Assembly: GCA_017986065.1 (NCBI GenBank)
Contig: JAGNWJ010000001.1
Coordinates: forward strand, 56,147-113,546
Length of the DNA stretch: 57,400 nucleotides
Direction of reading: 5' to 3'
Origin: Rhizobacter sp.
GTDB lineage: Bacteria > Pseudomonadota > Gammaproteobacteria > Burkholderiales > Burkholderiaceae_C
The position numbers were made by a program, and so were the translations under genes. A model generated the notes under the pieces. That model was not told the origin of the DNA and searched no databases. It saw only the letters and a program-made list of their open reading frames with translations. Shown here in pieces: positions 33,938-43,813 of the stretch; position 1 is the stretch's first letter, and every line of letters begins with the position of its first letter.

Positions 33938-35118
33938 GTCGATGTCTCCAGGGTCTGCAACAGCATCTTGCGGCTGTCGTTCAATCGGGTTCGGACTGCG
34001 TCGGCGCTGGCACCAACGGCCGCGACGCTGCACAGCGGATCGCCCGCCGTGCAGCGGATGCCCGGGGCAGGCAGGTCGTGCGCACCGGGCCAGCGCGACA
34101 ACCGTGCCGTCACGGCCGCGCTGACCTCCACAGGCCGCAGCGCATAGACGATCTCGATGCCACGCACCGCCGGTGCGTCGGCGTCTTCGGGGCAGATCGC
34201 GGGCAGATCGCCGTTCAGGCAGGCGCGAATGTGCGCATCCATCAAGCCGTGCGTGCGCAGCGTTCCAGAGGCAGCGCATTCGAAGCGGCGCTGCTCGTAA
34301 AGCGCCATGCTGGCCGGGGGCCGCGGATTGACCTCGAGCACCGAGACCGTGTCGCCCTCCAGAAGGAAGTCGAGGCTGCCGAGTCCGCGCAGTCCCCACT
34401 CGGCCACGAGGGCCCGCAGGATGCGGCCGACCTTCCGAGCCACGGGGGTCGGCAGCATCACCGGTCCGACCGCACCGCAATAGACATGCGGCTTCGCGCC
34501 GAAGCGCCGAATCGTCAGCTCGTTGCAGCCCAGTTCGCAGACATCGTTGCCGTTGGCGATGAAGGTCAGCGACATCGGCCGGCCCAACGCTTCGCGCTGG
34601 AAATACAACGCCGGCGAACCACCGAGTCGCGAGGCACTGCCGGCGACCCAGCGGCGGATGTGCCAGCCACCGGTGCCCTGGAAATCCTTGACCAGCCAGT
34701 GCAGCGCCTCGCCATCTTCCGGCGGCTCAAAGCGCACTTCGGGATGCGCGATGCCCAGGCGATCCAGGGCCTCGAAGAAGATCCGCGGGTCGCGTACGCT
34801 CCGCATCGTGGCGGCGTCGTTGCCGATCAGAGGCAGGACGGCCGCGCCCCGCTCGAGCAGATCGGCAGCGCCTTCGAACCCGGCGCCCGGGCACCAGCCG
34901 AGCACGTCGGCATTGCGCGCCAGACCCGCCAGCGCCGAACGCAGGCGCTCGGCGTCGATGTGCAGGGTGCCGGGCTCACCGAGCGCCGACCACGTCACGC
35001 TCGCCGCGCGGGTGTCAACGTCTCCGAACAGATCGAGCGCGACGACCTCATAGCCATCGCGCGCGGCGGCTTCGGTCATCGCGCGCGCGGAAATGGCGGC
35101 CACCGCCAGCATCGTCAT
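33934..35118 (-). CDS. ATP-grasp protein of the H4MPT operon
   Basis: A 394-residue protein. The first about 110 residues are a Rossmann-like domain (AVAAISARAMTEAAARDGYEVVALDLFGD); the ATP-grasp core has the KDFQGTGGWHIRRW loop and VSVLEVNPRPPASM with the metal ligands. Similar ATP-grasp proteins are conserved next to mch and mtdB in methylotrophs, with no assigned reaction. Likely an amide or acid-amine ligation in cofactor synthesis (inference). Confidence 0.83.
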   Translation of the reverse strand: MTMLAVAAISARAMTEAAARDGYEVVALDLFGDVDTRAASVTWSALGEPGTLHIDAERLRSALAGLARNADVLGWCPGAGFEGAADLLERGAAVLPLIGNDAATMRSVRDPRIFFEALDRLGIAHPEVRFEPPEDGEALHWLVKDFQGTGGWHIRRWVAGSASRLGGSPALYFQREALGRPMSLTFIANGNDVCELGCNELTIRRFGAKPHVYCGAVGPVMLPTPVARKVGRILRALVAEWGLRGLGSLDFLLEGDTVSVLEVNPRPPASMALYEQRRFECAASGTLRTHGLMDAHIRACLNGDLPAICPEDADAPAVRGIEIVYALRPVEVSAAVTARLSRWPGAHDLPAPGIRCTAGDPLCSVAAVGASADAVRTRLNDSRKMLLQTLETST

Positions 35119-35134
35119 GGGAGCGGCGAGCAGT

Positions 35135-36052
35135 TCAGGCTCGACCGCAGGCCTGTTCCTGCAGAAACTGACGCGCGGTGGCGAACGCTTCCGGGAAGCT
35201 CAGAACCAGCGGCGTGTGCGAATCGTGCATCCGGACCAGCAGGCGGTGCTGCGTCTGGTACTTGACGTTGCCGATGGCCAGCGCGCCGATGCCGACCGCC
35301 TGCGTATCTGGCAGAGGCACACCGTTGTCCATGACGCCGATACCGGCAATCCCGCTCGGAGGCACCGCGTTCACGTCCGCGGCGACCTTCAGCCGCCTGG
35401 CATGCGACAGATCCACAGCCGACAGCACCTGCACACCAGCCGCCGCGCAGGCGAGGATCACATCGGCGTCGGCCAGCGACGCATGCACCGTGTCCTGGCT
35501 CTCGCCCGAAACGCCCTGCAGGGTCACGCCGAAACGCACTCCCGTGACACCGGCGGCGGTCTCGGCCTCGGCCAGCCCGTCGCGGTTCGACAGGCAGACA
35601 CGTGCGCCAGCCTGCGCGGCAATCACGCAGGCGATGCGGCCGACCGGCCCGGCACCGCCGATGACAACGACCTTCTGGCCTTCGAGGCCGTGGCCATGGC
35701 CACGCTGCAGCGCGGCCTCGACGCAGGCGATCATCGCGGCCGCGGTCGTGTAGGCCCCGCTCGGGTCGGCCATCACCGACACGACGAAGGGCTTGACCAT
35801 CGCCTTGACCGACTTGTCGAGCATGTCGGCCGCCAGGATGGCGTCACGACCGCCGATGAAGATGCCGGTGCGAGAGACACCGGTCGGACCGCGCGAGAAG
35901 ATCACGTCCTGCGTCAGTGCGGAGATGGCCCCGATGTCGACACCGCTGTACGGAACCACGATCTGGTAACCCGCGTCGGCGGACATGTTGATGTCGAACG
36001 GGCTCATCTGTCGGCCCGGAGTGAACATGTGGAGGATGTAGGGGCGTTCCAT
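35135..36052 (-). CDS. mtdB: NAD(P)-dependent methylene-H4MPT dehydrogenase
   Basis: A 305-residue protein: PYILHMFTPGRQMSPFDINMSADAGY at the start (typical MtdB/MtdA motif), FVVSVMADPSGAYTTAAA, and VVVIGGAGPVGRIA for the dinucleotide. It oxidises methylene-H4MPT to methenyl-H4MPT. The SDNA start and VDIGAISALTQDVIFSRGP favour MtdB over the folate-active MtdA. The gap to mptG upstream is 44 bases. Confidence 0.95.
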   Translation of the reverse strand: MERPYILHMFTPGRQMSPFDINMSADAGYQIVVPYSGVDIGAISALTQDVIFSRGPTGVSRTGIFIGGRDAILAADMLDKSVKAMVKPFVVSVMADPSGAYTTAAAMIACVEAALQRGHGHGLEGQKVVVIGGAGPVGRIACVIAAQAGARVCLSNRDGLAEAETAAGVTGVRFGVTLQGVSGESQDTVHASLADADVILACAAAGVQVLSAVDLSHARRLKVAADVNAVPPSGIAGIGVMDNGVPLPDTQAVGIGALAIGNVKYQTQHRLLVRMHDSHTPLVLSFPEAFATARQFLQEQACGRA

Positions 36053-36096
36053 GTCGGACCTCTTTCTGGCTGTCTCTTATTGGGTCTTGAAGGGCG

Positions 36097-37158
36097 TCAC
36101 GCCGTGGCAGCACGCGGGTCGTTCAGCGTCGCGCCACGGTTGCGGCCACCCACGATCTGCAGCGTCAGGTGGGGAGCCATCAACGGAGTGGCGCGGGCCG
36201 CCTCGACGAGGGCGTCGGCCTGCTGCTGGCTGGGCAGGATCGCGAAGCCGGTCGGACCCCACGAGCTTTGTCCGATCGCCGCACCCGATTCACCACCAGC
36301 CGCTTCGCCGAGCCATCGAACCAGGCGGCCGACGCTCGTGCTGGTGTAGGCCTCGCCACCCTGCGCCGGCGCAAAGTGAGCGCCGAGCTGCTGCTGCACC
36401 CGCGTGATGCCGGCAGCGAATGGCGCGAACTCGGCGCACGCTGCACCGGGCAACACACGCATCAGCACCTGGTGGCAGATGTCGGCAGCAACGGCCCGGG
36501 GCATGGCCGGCAAAGCGGCGATCGCCTGCTTTTCCTCGTGACCCGAAAGGCCTCGGTGTTGCGAGTCAAGCACGACCACCACGCGCCAGGCGTCGGGCAA
36601 GGCTACCCGCGACAGCACCGGCGCGGGCTGGCCGTCGGGTCCCGGCCCGCCGTCGACCAGCAGGCCACCCTGCTCGAACCCGCCGATGCCAACGCCCGAG
36701 CGCAGACCGCGACCCAGCCATCGGGCCAGCGTGGCCGAAGGCACATCGAGCCCGTGCCAGAGCGCGAACGCCCGACCGATCGCCAGTGCCAACTGCGTGC
36801 CCGAGCCGAGACCGGCATGCGCCGGGAGCACCTTCTCGAGATGCAGGTGCAGCGGCTGCGTCAGTCCGGTCTGCCGTTGCAGCACATGGAGATGCGACTC
36901 CGCGCGGTCGATCTCGGCCTGCGCCGAAGGCACTGCCCCGGTGACGCGCCGTGCAGGGGCTCCGCACAGGTCGACCTGCGTCTCGAATCCATCGACGACC
37001 AGTCCGAGGCTGCCGTAGCGCCGGCCCAGCGAGCCACCTGGGTCGAGGAAGCCGAGATGCAGACGCCCCGGCGCACGCACCGACACGACGCGCCGGTCTG
37101 CGGCGCGTTCAGGTCGAGTGGCGAGTCCGGGAGAGTTCATGTCGAGAGACGCCGGCAT
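36097..37158 (-). CDS. mptG: Beta-ribofuranosylaminobenzene 5'-phosphate synthase
   Basis: A 353-residue GHMP-fold protein: VSVRAPGRLHLGFLD, the ATP loop HAGLGSGTQLALAIG, and VGIGGFEQGGLLVDGG. RFAP synthase joins 4-aminobenzoate to PRPP with loss of CO2, the first committed step of H4MPT synthesis, and uses the product of the pabBC gene in this island. It starts 25 bases after fdh1A, so it is probably co-transcribed with the FDH genes. Confidence 0.92.
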   Translation of the reverse strand: MPASLDMNSPGLATRPERAADRRVVSVRAPGRLHLGFLDPGGSLGRRYGSLGLVVDGFETQVDLCGAPARRVTGAVPSAQAEIDRAESHLHVLQRQTGLTQPLHLHLEKVLPAHAGLGSGTQLALAIGRAFALWHGLDVPSATLARWLGRGLRSGVGIGGFEQGGLLVDGGPGPDGQPAPVLSRVALPDAWRVVVVLDSQHRGLSGHEEKQAIAALPAMPRAVAADICHQVLMRVLPGAACAEFAPFAAGITRVQQQLGAHFAPAQGGEAYTSTSVGRLVRWLGEAAGGESGAAIGQSSWGPTGFAILPSQQQADALVEAARATPLMAPHLTLQIVGGRNRGATLNDPRAATA

Positions 37159-37183
37159 TCTGGCGCAGCACCGCAGGTCGGCT

Positions 37184-40027
37184 TCAAATCCTGTCGATTC
37201 GAACGGCGGTCACCTTGAAGCCGGGAATCTTGGCGGCCGCGTCAAGCGCATCACCGGTCAGCTTGTTGGCTGCGGCCTCCCAGAACGCGAATGGCAGGAA
37301 GACCTGCCCCATCTGCACATCGCCACTCAGGCTGGCACGGGTGCGAACGCTGCCGTGGTGGGTCGTCAGATTGACCACCTCGCCATCGGAGATGCCCAGA
37401 CGCGCCGCGGCGATCGGGTGGATCACGGCGAGCGCTTCGGGGGCAATGGCATCGAGCATGCTGGCGTGCCGCGTCATCGCGCCGGTGTGCCAGTGCTCGA
37501 GCACACGTCCGGTGGTCAGCACGAACGGGTAAGCCGCATCGACCTGCTCGACTCCGGGCTGGTAAGTGGTCGGCACCACGGTCGCACGACCGTCCGCGGT
37601 CGGGAAATGATCGATGAAGACCACGCTTTCGCCGGGTTCGTCCTCGCGGTGCGCTGGGGTAACCACCGCACCCTCGCGGATCAGCCGTGTCCATGGGACA
37701 CCGGCCAGCGGGTCCATCACCGAGCGCATCTCTTCGTAGACGCGTGCAACAGGCGCCTCGACCGCGACGTGTCCCTCGCCGTCGGCGGCCTGCCAGTAGT
37801 TCCAGGCCACGCCGAGCCGACGCGCCAGCTGCTCGATGACCCACAGGTCCTGCCGGGCCAGCCCGGGCGGCGCGAGCGCGGGGCGGCCGATCTGGATCAG
37901 GCGATCGGTGTTGGTGTAGGTGCCCCACTTCTCTGGCTGAGCCGAGGCCGGCAGGATCACGTCGGCCAGCATCGCGGTTTCGGTCGCGAAGATGTCCTGC
38001 ACGACCAGGATCTCCAGCTTGGCCAGTGCTGCACGGGCGTGGTCGAGATCGGGATCGCTCATCGCCGGGTTTTCGCCCTCGACGAAGATGCCCCGGATCT
38101 TGCCGTCGGTGACCGCGTGCATGATCTCGACGACGGTGAGCCCCGACGTCGCGTCGATCGGCGTGCTCCAGATCGCCTCGAAATGCGCACGCACCGCGGC
38201 ATTCGACACGCGCTGGTAATTGGGCAACATCATCGGGATCAGCCCGGCGTCGCTGGCGCCCTGCACGTTGTTCTGGCCTCGCAGCGGATGCAGGCCGGTG
38301 CCAGGTCGGCCGATCTGGCCGGTGATCAGTGCCAGCGCGATCAGGCCGCGCGAGTTGTCGGTGCCATGCACGTGCTGACTGACGCCCATGCCCCACAGGA
38401 TCATCGAGCTGCGTGCGGTCGCATAAGCACGCGCCACCTCGCGGATGGTCGACGCTGGGATCCCGCAGATCTCGGACATCCGCTCGGGGGTCGCCTCGGC
38501 AACTGATGCCTTCAACGCGTCATAGCCGTTGACCCGCGCGGCAATGAAGGTCTCGTCGACCAGGCCTTCGTTGATGATCGTGTGCAGCATGCCATTGAGC
38601 AGCGCGACGTCGGTGTCGGGACGGAACTGCAGATGCCAGGTGGCGCGTCGCGTCAGCTGCGTGTGGCGCGGGTCGCAGATCACGAGCCTGGCACCGCGAT
38701 CGATCGCGTTCTTGATGAAACTGGCCGCCACCGGGTGGTTGACCGTCGGGTTGGCGCCGATCAGGAAGATCAGTTCGGCCTCGGCGACGTCGGCCACCGG
38801 GTTGCTCACCGCCCCGGATCCGATGCCCTCGAGCAGCGCAGTGACAGAACTCGCGTGGCACAACCGCGTGCAGTGGTCGACATGGCTGCTGCCCATCGCC
38901 TGGCGCACCAGTTTCTGGAACAGGTAAGCCTCTTCGTTGCTGCCCTTGGCCGAGCCGAAACCGGCCAGCGCGGAGCCGCTGCCGTGGCCCGCCGAATCGC
39001 GAACCTTCTTCAATCCGCTGGCCGCCAGATCAAGCGCCTCGTCCCAGCTTGCTTCACGGAACAGTTCGTCCATGCGCAACTCGCCGCGCTTCAGTCGCTC
39101 GATGTCGGCAGGGTCCTTGGCGCGACCCGGACGGCGGATCAACGGGGCAGTCAACCGCTTCGGGTTGTGGATGTAGTCGAAGCCGTAGCGCCCCTTGACG
39201 CACAGCCGGTTGTGGTTGGCCGGGCCGTCGCGGCCGGTGACGAACTGGATGCGCTCCTCGCCCTGATCGTTCTGGCCCACGTTCCAGGTGAGCTGGCAGC
39301 CGACCCCGCAGTACGGGCAGACCGAATCGACCTGCTTGGTGATTGGCGCCAGGCCCGCACCGCTCGCCGGCATCAGCGCGCCGGTCGGGCAGGCCTGCAC
39401 GCATTCGCCACAGGCGACGCAACTCGACTGGCCGAGCACATCGCCGGCGTCGAACGTGATGGTGGCGTGCGAACCACGCAGCGCCAAGCCGATGACATCG
39501 TTGCCCTGTTCGTCGCGACAGGCACGCAGGCACCGGGTGCACTGGATGCAGGCGTCGAGGTTCACCGCGATGGCCGCGTGACTCAGGTCAGGCGCGGCGT
39601 AATGGGCGTCGCGGACCGGCAACCTGCTTTCGGCCACACCGAGCTGCCGTGCCCACTGGCTCAGTTCGGAGCTGTTCGTGTGCCGGTCGGTGGTGCCGCC
39701 GGCGTCGCTGACCAGCAGTTCGATCACCATCTTGCGAGCAGTCTGCGAACGCGGGCTGTCGGTCTGCACCTTCATCCCCGCGCTGACGTTGCGGCAGCAT
39801 GACGCTGCCAGGGTTCGCTCGCCCTCGACCTCGACAACGCAGGCGCGGCAGTTACCCGCCGGCGTCAGGCCCTCCTTGTGGCACAGGTGCGGAATCGTCG
39901 TGCCTTCGCGCTTCGCGACCTGCCAGATGGTTTCGTCGCTTCGCGCCTGCACGGGCCTGCCGTCCAGCGTGAACTCGACCACCGGCACGTCGGGCTTCAG
40001 CAGGCCATGTGTTGTGGGGGCGTTCAT
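37184..40027 (-). CDS. fdh1A: NAD-dependent formate dehydrogenase alpha subunit (FDH1 type)
   Basis: A 947-residue subunit. From the N-terminus: a [2Fe-2S] ferredoxin domain (CHKEGLTPAGNCRACVVEVEG), a His-Cys3 and CxxC region, two 4Fe-4S sets (CIQCTRCLRAC and CVACGECVQACPTGAL), the fourth cluster (CPYCGVGCQLTW), and the molybdopterin domain with DHCTRLCHASS holding the active-site Cys (no selenocysteine). It oxidises formate to CO2. In Methylorubrum FDH1, which it resembles, the metal is W. The ATG overlaps the fdh1B stop (ATGA). Confidence 0.93.
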   Translation of the reverse strand: MNAPTTHGLLKPDVPVVEFTLDGRPVQARSDETIWQVAKREGTTIPHLCHKEGLTPAGNCRACVVEVEGERTLAASCCRNVSAGMKVQTDSPRSQTARKMVIELLVSDAGGTTDRHTNSSELSQWARQLGVAESRLPVRDAHYAAPDLSHAAIAVNLDACIQCTRCLRACRDEQGNDVIGLALRGSHATITFDAGDVLGQSSCVACGECVQACPTGALMPASGAGLAPITKQVDSVCPYCGVGCQLTWNVGQNDQGEERIQFVTGRDGPANHNRLCVKGRYGFDYIHNPKRLTAPLIRRPGRAKDPADIERLKRGELRMDELFREASWDEALDLAASGLKKVRDSAGHGSGSALAGFGSAKGSNEEAYLFQKLVRQAMGSSHVDHCTRLCHASSVTALLEGIGSGAVSNPVADVAEAELIFLIGANPTVNHPVAASFIKNAIDRGARLVICDPRHTQLTRRATWHLQFRPDTDVALLNGMLHTIINEGLVDETFIAARVNGYDALKASVAEATPERMSEICGIPASTIREVARAYATARSSMILWGMGVSQHVHGTDNSRGLIALALITGQIGRPGTGLHPLRGQNNVQGASDAGLIPMMLPNYQRVSNAAVRAHFEAIWSTPIDATSGLTVVEIMHAVTDGKIRGIFVEGENPAMSDPDLDHARAALAKLEILVVQDIFATETAMLADVILPASAQPEKWGTYTNTDRLIQIGRPALAPPGLARQDLWVIEQLARRLGVAWNYWQAADGEGHVAVEAPVARVYEEMRSVMDPLAGVPWTRLIREGAVVTPAHREDEPGESVVFIDHFPTADGRATVVPTTYQPGVEQVDAAYPFVLTTGRVLEHWHTGAMTRHASMLDAIAPEALAVIHPIAAARLGISDGEVVNLTTHHGSVRTRASLSGDVQMGQVFLPFAFWEAAANKLTGDALDAAAKIPGFKVTAVRIDRI

Positions 40028-41772
40028 GCGCAGGCTCCTGGCTGTGCGTTGGACAGCTCGTGCGGGAAGTACTTGATCACGCAATCGATCGGATTCGGCG
40101 CCGCCTGCCCCAGCCCGCAGATCGACGCGTCGCGCATCACCTGCGACAGCTCGGCCAGCAGACCGGTGTCCCACCGGTCGCGCTCGATCAGGGCACGCGC
40201 CTTCGCCGTGCCGGTGCGACACGGTGTGCACTGGCCGCAGCTTTCGTGTTCGAAGAACGACATCAGGTTGCGCGCCGCGTCGGTCACGCGGTCGTGCTGC
40301 GAAAGCACCACCACCGCCGCAGAACCAATGAAGCAGCCGTGCGGTTGCAAGGTGTCGAAGTCGAGAGGCACGTGGGCCAGGCTGGCCGGCAGGATGCCGC
40401 CCGAAGCACCGCCGGGCAGGTAGGCGTAGAGCGTGTGGCCGTCCAGCATGCCGCCGCAGTGTTCGTCGACCAGTTCCTGCAGCGTGATGCCCGCGGGTGC
40501 GAGGTGCACGCCCGGCTTCTTGACGCGGCCGGACACCGAGAACGAGCGCAGGCCCTTGCGGCCATGGCGGCCGTGGTTCGCGAACGCCTCGTCGCCCTGC
40601 TCCAGGATGTCGCGGATCCAGTACAGGGTCTCGAAGTTGTGCTCGAGCGTCGGCCGACCGAACAGGCCGACCTGGGCCACATACGGTGGGCGCAGACGCG
40701 GCATGCCGCGCTTGCCTTCGATCGATTCGATCATCGCGGACTCCTCGCCGCAGATGTAGGCGCCGGCGCCACGACGCAACTCGATCTTCGGCAAGCCCTG
40801 CTCGCCGTAACCGTGGGGTGGACTGGCCTGCAGGCGGGCCAGTTCGCGCTCGAGCAGCGCGCGACAGCCGTGGTATTCGTCGCGGAGGTAGATGTAGATC
40901 GCTTCGATGCCGACCGCCCAGGCAGCGATGAGCATGCCCTCGAGGAATCGGTGCGGATCGCGTTCGAGGTAGTACCGATCCTTGAACGTGCCGGGCTCAC
41001 CCTCGTCGATGTTGACGGCCATCAGGCGCGGTGCTGGTTGATCGCGAACGATGCGCCATTTGCGGCCGGCCGGGAACCCGGCGCCACCGAGACCTCGCAA
41101 GCCCGAGCTCTCGAGCGACTTGATCACCGACTCGACATCGCGGACTCCGCTGATGCAGGCCTCGAGCGTCTGGTAACCGCCCACGGCGAGATAGGCATCC
41201 AGTCCGGTGTAAGGCTCGGGTTCATGCGTGGTCACCCCCGATTGAACGGCCTGCACCACCGATTCGACGCTGGCGTGCGCCAACGGATGCTGATGCACGG
41301 CCACCGCCGGCGCCTGTTCGCAGCGCCCGATGCAAGGAGACGGAATCACCCGCACGTCGGCTTCGAGCATCGCAGGCAGACGCTTCAGCAGATCGGCGGC
41401 TCCAGCCATCTGGCATGACAGGCCATCACAGACACGCACCGTCAGGCGCGGCGCCGCATCGAAGCCGCCTGCCGCGTTTTCGCGGACCACGTCGAAGTGG
41501 TGATAGAAGGTCGCGACCTCGTAGACCTCGGCCTGCGACAGCTTCAGCAACTGCGCCAGCGCCGCCAGGTGATCGGTGCGCAGCTGACCGAATCGATCGT
41601 TCAGCGCATGCAGGTGCTCGATCAACAGATCGCGCCGGAGAGGCCGGTCTCCGCTCGCCTGCCTGACCGCGGCGAGCGCCTCGGCGCCAACCTGCCTTTC
41701 TCGCTGGGTCCGTTTCGGGCGCGGCGGGGAGGGATCGTTCAGCAGATGAATGGGGATGACGGGGGCGTTCAT
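40024..41772 (-). CDS. fdh1B: NAD-dependent formate dehydrogenase beta subunit, NuoE-NuoF fusion
   Basis: A 582-residue fusion. The N-terminal about 180 residues are NuoE-like with a [2Fe-2S] set (CDGLSCQ and SPCIGRCEQAP). The rest is NuoF-like: GLRGLGGAGFPAGRKW for FMN, GAGAYICGEESAM for NADH, and the 4Fe-4S set ESCGQCTPCRTG. A fused E-F subunit is the hallmark of the two-subunit FDH1 of Methylorubrum, rather than the three-gene fds type. I use ATG 41772; a GTG 24 bases upstream is also in frame. Confidence 0.92.
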   Translation of the reverse strand: MNAPVIPIHLLNDPSPPRPKRTQRERQVGAEALAAVRQASGDRPLRRDLLIEHLHALNDRFGQLRTDHLAALAQLLKLSQAEVYEVATFYHHFDVVRENAAGGFDAAPRLTVRVCDGLSCQMAGAADLLKRLPAMLEADVRVIPSPCIGRCEQAPAVAVHQHPLAHASVESVVQAVQSGVTTHEPEPYTGLDAYLAVGGYQTLEACISGVRDVESVIKSLESSGLRGLGGAGFPAGRKWRIVRDQPAPRLMAVNIDEGEPGTFKDRYYLERDPHRFLEGMLIAAWAVGIEAIYIYLRDEYHGCRALLERELARLQASPPHGYGEQGLPKIELRRGAGAYICGEESAMIESIEGKRGMPRLRPPYVAQVGLFGRPTLEHNFETLYWIRDILEQGDEAFANHGRHGRKGLRSFSVSGRVKKPGVHLAPAGITLQELVDEHCGGMLDGHTLYAYLPGGASGGILPASLAHVPLDFDTLQPHGCFIGSAAVVVLSQHDRVTDAARNLMSFFEHESCGQCTPCRTGTAKARALIERDRWDTGLLAELSQVMRDASICGLGQAAPNPIDCVIKYFPHELSNAQPGACA

Positions 41773-41805
41773 GGGCAGCGATCTTTCGCAAGGCACGGTT
41801 GGCGG

Positions 41806-41826
41806 AACATACAGCGCGTATATGTT
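41806..41826. promoter_or_regulatory. Inverted repeat AACATA-N9-TATGTT in the fdh1B / regulator divergent promoter
   Basis: The two perfect 6-base arms lie 34 bases upstream of the fdh1B ATG and 82 bases from the divergent regulator ATG, in a clearly AT-richer stretch (41806-41900). The symmetric position suggests the operator of the neighbouring ModE/LysR-type protein. It lacks the canonical ModE half sites, so binding is inferred. Confidence 0.45.
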
Positions 41827-41907
41827 TTGCCAAAACTATTCGACTGGACTGAATTACCTGCTGACGATATAACTGCGGCGCCTTCAGGATATGAAAACGA
41901 TTGCTTA

Positions 41908-42978
41908 ATGCTGCGAATCAACATCACCCCGCACTGGGAATTGGGCGTTGCGTCGGATGCGCTGCTGGACACGACCTCCCTGCTGGCATTGCTGGCGGCG
42001 GTGCAGGAGACCGGCGCGATCGCCCAGGGTGCCCGCACCATGGGCATGAGCTACCGGCATGCCTGGGGCCAGATCAAGAAGGCCGAGGAGTTGTTCGGCC
42101 ACACGCTCCTGAACGCGGGGCGCGGGCGCGGCTCCACGCTGACGCCGCTGGCCGAAAAGCTGATCTGGGCCGATCGCCGCATCGCCGCCCGTTTGTCGCC
42201 CATGCTTGAGTCGCTGGCGTCCGAGCTGGCGAATGAGCTGGAGCGCACCCTGCCGAGACCGCCACAAGCCCTGCGGGTGCATGCCAGCCACGGCTTCGCG
42301 ATCGCCGCACTGATGCAGCAGCTGACCGCCGCCGGGCTGCAGGTGGAACTGCGCTATCGCAACAGCTTCGAGTCGGTGGCTGCGCTCTCGCACGGCGAGT
42401 GCGATCTGGCCGGCTTCCACGTGCCCATCGGCGAGTTCGAGGTGCCCGCCGCACAGCGCTACCGCCGCTGGCTGCGCGACGACACCCATCTGCTGGTGCA
42501 GGTGGCGGTGCGCACGCAGGGGTTGTTCGCCGCCCCCGGCAACCCGAAATTCGTACGCAGCTTCGCCGACCTGAGACGCAAGGACCTGCGTTTCGTCAAC
42601 CGCCCCGAGGGCTCGGGCACACGCATGCTGACCGAGCTGATGCTGGCCAAGCAGGGCATTTCGCACGACGAGGTCACCGGCTTCGACAGCGCCGAGTTCA
42701 CGCACGCCGCGGTTGCCGCGTTCATCGCCAGCGACATGGCCGATGTCGGCGTGGGCGTGCAGACCGCGGCGCAGCGTTTCGGCCTGCATTTCATCCCGCT
42801 GGTGCGCGAGCGCTACTTCCTGGCGATGAACCGGCGTGCCCGCGACATGGACCAGATGCCTCAGGTGATCCAGCTGCTGCAGTCACCGGCCTACCGCTCG
42901 TCGGTGGCTGCGCTCGGCGGCTACGAGGCCGCTGACACCGGCCGCGTACTCGGCGTGCGCGAGGCCTTCGGCGTCTGA
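41908..42978 (+). CDS. ModE/LysR-type HTH regulator with a periplasmic-binding-like domain
   Basis: A 356-residue protein. Residues about 20-115 are a ModE-type winged HTH ([40 protein letters not shown]); the rest is a PBP-like sensing domain ([33 protein letters not shown]). Such proteins often control molybdate- or tungstate-enzyme genes, so control of fdh1BA is likely (inference). The ATG has no Shine-Dalgarno; a five-codon ORF (MKTIA) at 41891-41908 ends in TAATG overlapping it, suggesting coupled translation. Confidence 0.85.
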   Translation: MLRINITPHWELGVASDALLDTTSLLALLAAVQETGAIAQGARTMGMSYRHAWGQIKKAEELFGHTLLNAGRGRGSTLTPLAEKLIWADRRIAARLSPMLESLASELANELERTLPRPPQALRVHASHGFAIAALMQQLTAAGLQVELRYRNSFESVAALSHGECDLAGFHVPIGEFEVPAAQRYRRWLRDDTHLLVQVAVRTQGLFAAPGNPKFVRSFADLRRKDLRFVNRPEGSGTRMLTELMLAKQGISHDEVTGFDSAEFTHAAVAAFIASDMADVGVGVQTAAQRFGLHFIPLVRERYFLAMNRRARDMDQMPQVIQLLQSPAYRSSVAALGGYEAADTGRVLGVREAFGV

Positions 42979-43021
42979 GGATGCAGCGCATCGTCGCCTG
43001 ATTCCACGGCCACACCCCGCC

Positions 43022-43813
43022 ATGCCGCGTTTCGCCGCCAACCTGACGCTGATGTACACCGAGCATCGGTTCCCGGACCGTTTCGCTGCCGCCGCCGCCG
43101 ACGGATTCGATGCGGTCGAGTGCCTGTTTCCCTACGAACTCAGCGCCGACGATCTGGCACAGCGCCTGCGCCATCACGGCCTGCGGCTGGTGCTGTTCAA
43201 CCTTCCGGCCGGCGATTGGGAAGCCGGCGACCGGGGTCTGGCCGCACTGCCGGGACGCGAGGCGGAGTTCGCCTCGTCCATCGCCACCGCCCTGCCCTAC
43301 GCGCTCGCCTCGGGCTGTCGGCAACTGCATGCGCTGGCCGGCCTGACCCCCCAATCGGCGACCGAGGCAGACCGGCTGGCGATGCACCGCACCTACGTCG
43401 GCAATCTGCGCCACGCGGCCCGAACGCTCGCGCCTCACGACATCACGCTGCTGATCGAGCCGATCAACACGCAGAGCATGCCCGGCTACTGGCTGAACCT
43501 GCAGCAGCAGGCGCACGACCTGATGGCCGAGGTGGATGAGCCGAACCTGCGGGTGCAGATGGACCTGTTCCACTGCCAGATCATGGAAGGCAACCTGGCA
43601 AGCCGGCTGAGGCGGCACATCGACGGCATCGGACACATCCAGATTGCCGGCGTACCCGGTCGCCACGAGCCGGACATCGGCGAAATCAACTACCCGTTCC
43701 TGTTCGATCTGCTGGACGAGCTGGGCTATGCCGGCCACGTCGGCTGCGAGTACCAGCCTCGGGCGGGCACCACGGCCGGCCTCGGCTGGTGGCACCGGGC
43801 ACGCGCGCGGTGA
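43022..43813 (+). CDS. Hydroxypyruvate isomerase / 2-oxo-tetronate isomerase family protein
   Basis: A 263-residue TIM barrel: [21 protein letters not shown] at the start, [18 protein letters not shown] in the middle (catalytic Glu and the typical PGY), [14 protein letters not shown], and [10 protein letters not shown] at the end with the second Glu. The family isomerises hydroxypyruvate/tartronate semialdehyde (Hyi) or 2-oxo-tetronate (OtnI). The C1 context would suit hydroxypyruvate, but the substrate cannot be fixed from sequence. It starts 43 bases after the regulator. Confidence 0.85.
   Translation: MPRFAANLTLMYTEHRFPDRFAAAAADGFDAVECLFPYELSADDLAQRLRHHGLRLVLFNLPAGDWEAGDRGLAALPGREAEFASSIATALPYALASGCRQLHALAGLTPQSATEADRLAMHRTYVGNLRHAARTLAPHDITLLIEPINTQSMPGYWLNLQQQAHDLMAEVDEPNLRVQMDLFHCQIMEGNLASRLRRHIDGIGHIQIAGVPGRHEPDIGEINYPFLFDLLDELGYAGHVGCEYQPRAGTTAGLGWWHRARAR

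Noticed and set aside
32084..34147. 687-codon plus-strand open frame opposite the RimK-like and mch genes
   Set aside because: Same reason: antisense to certain genes, with no recognisable domain.
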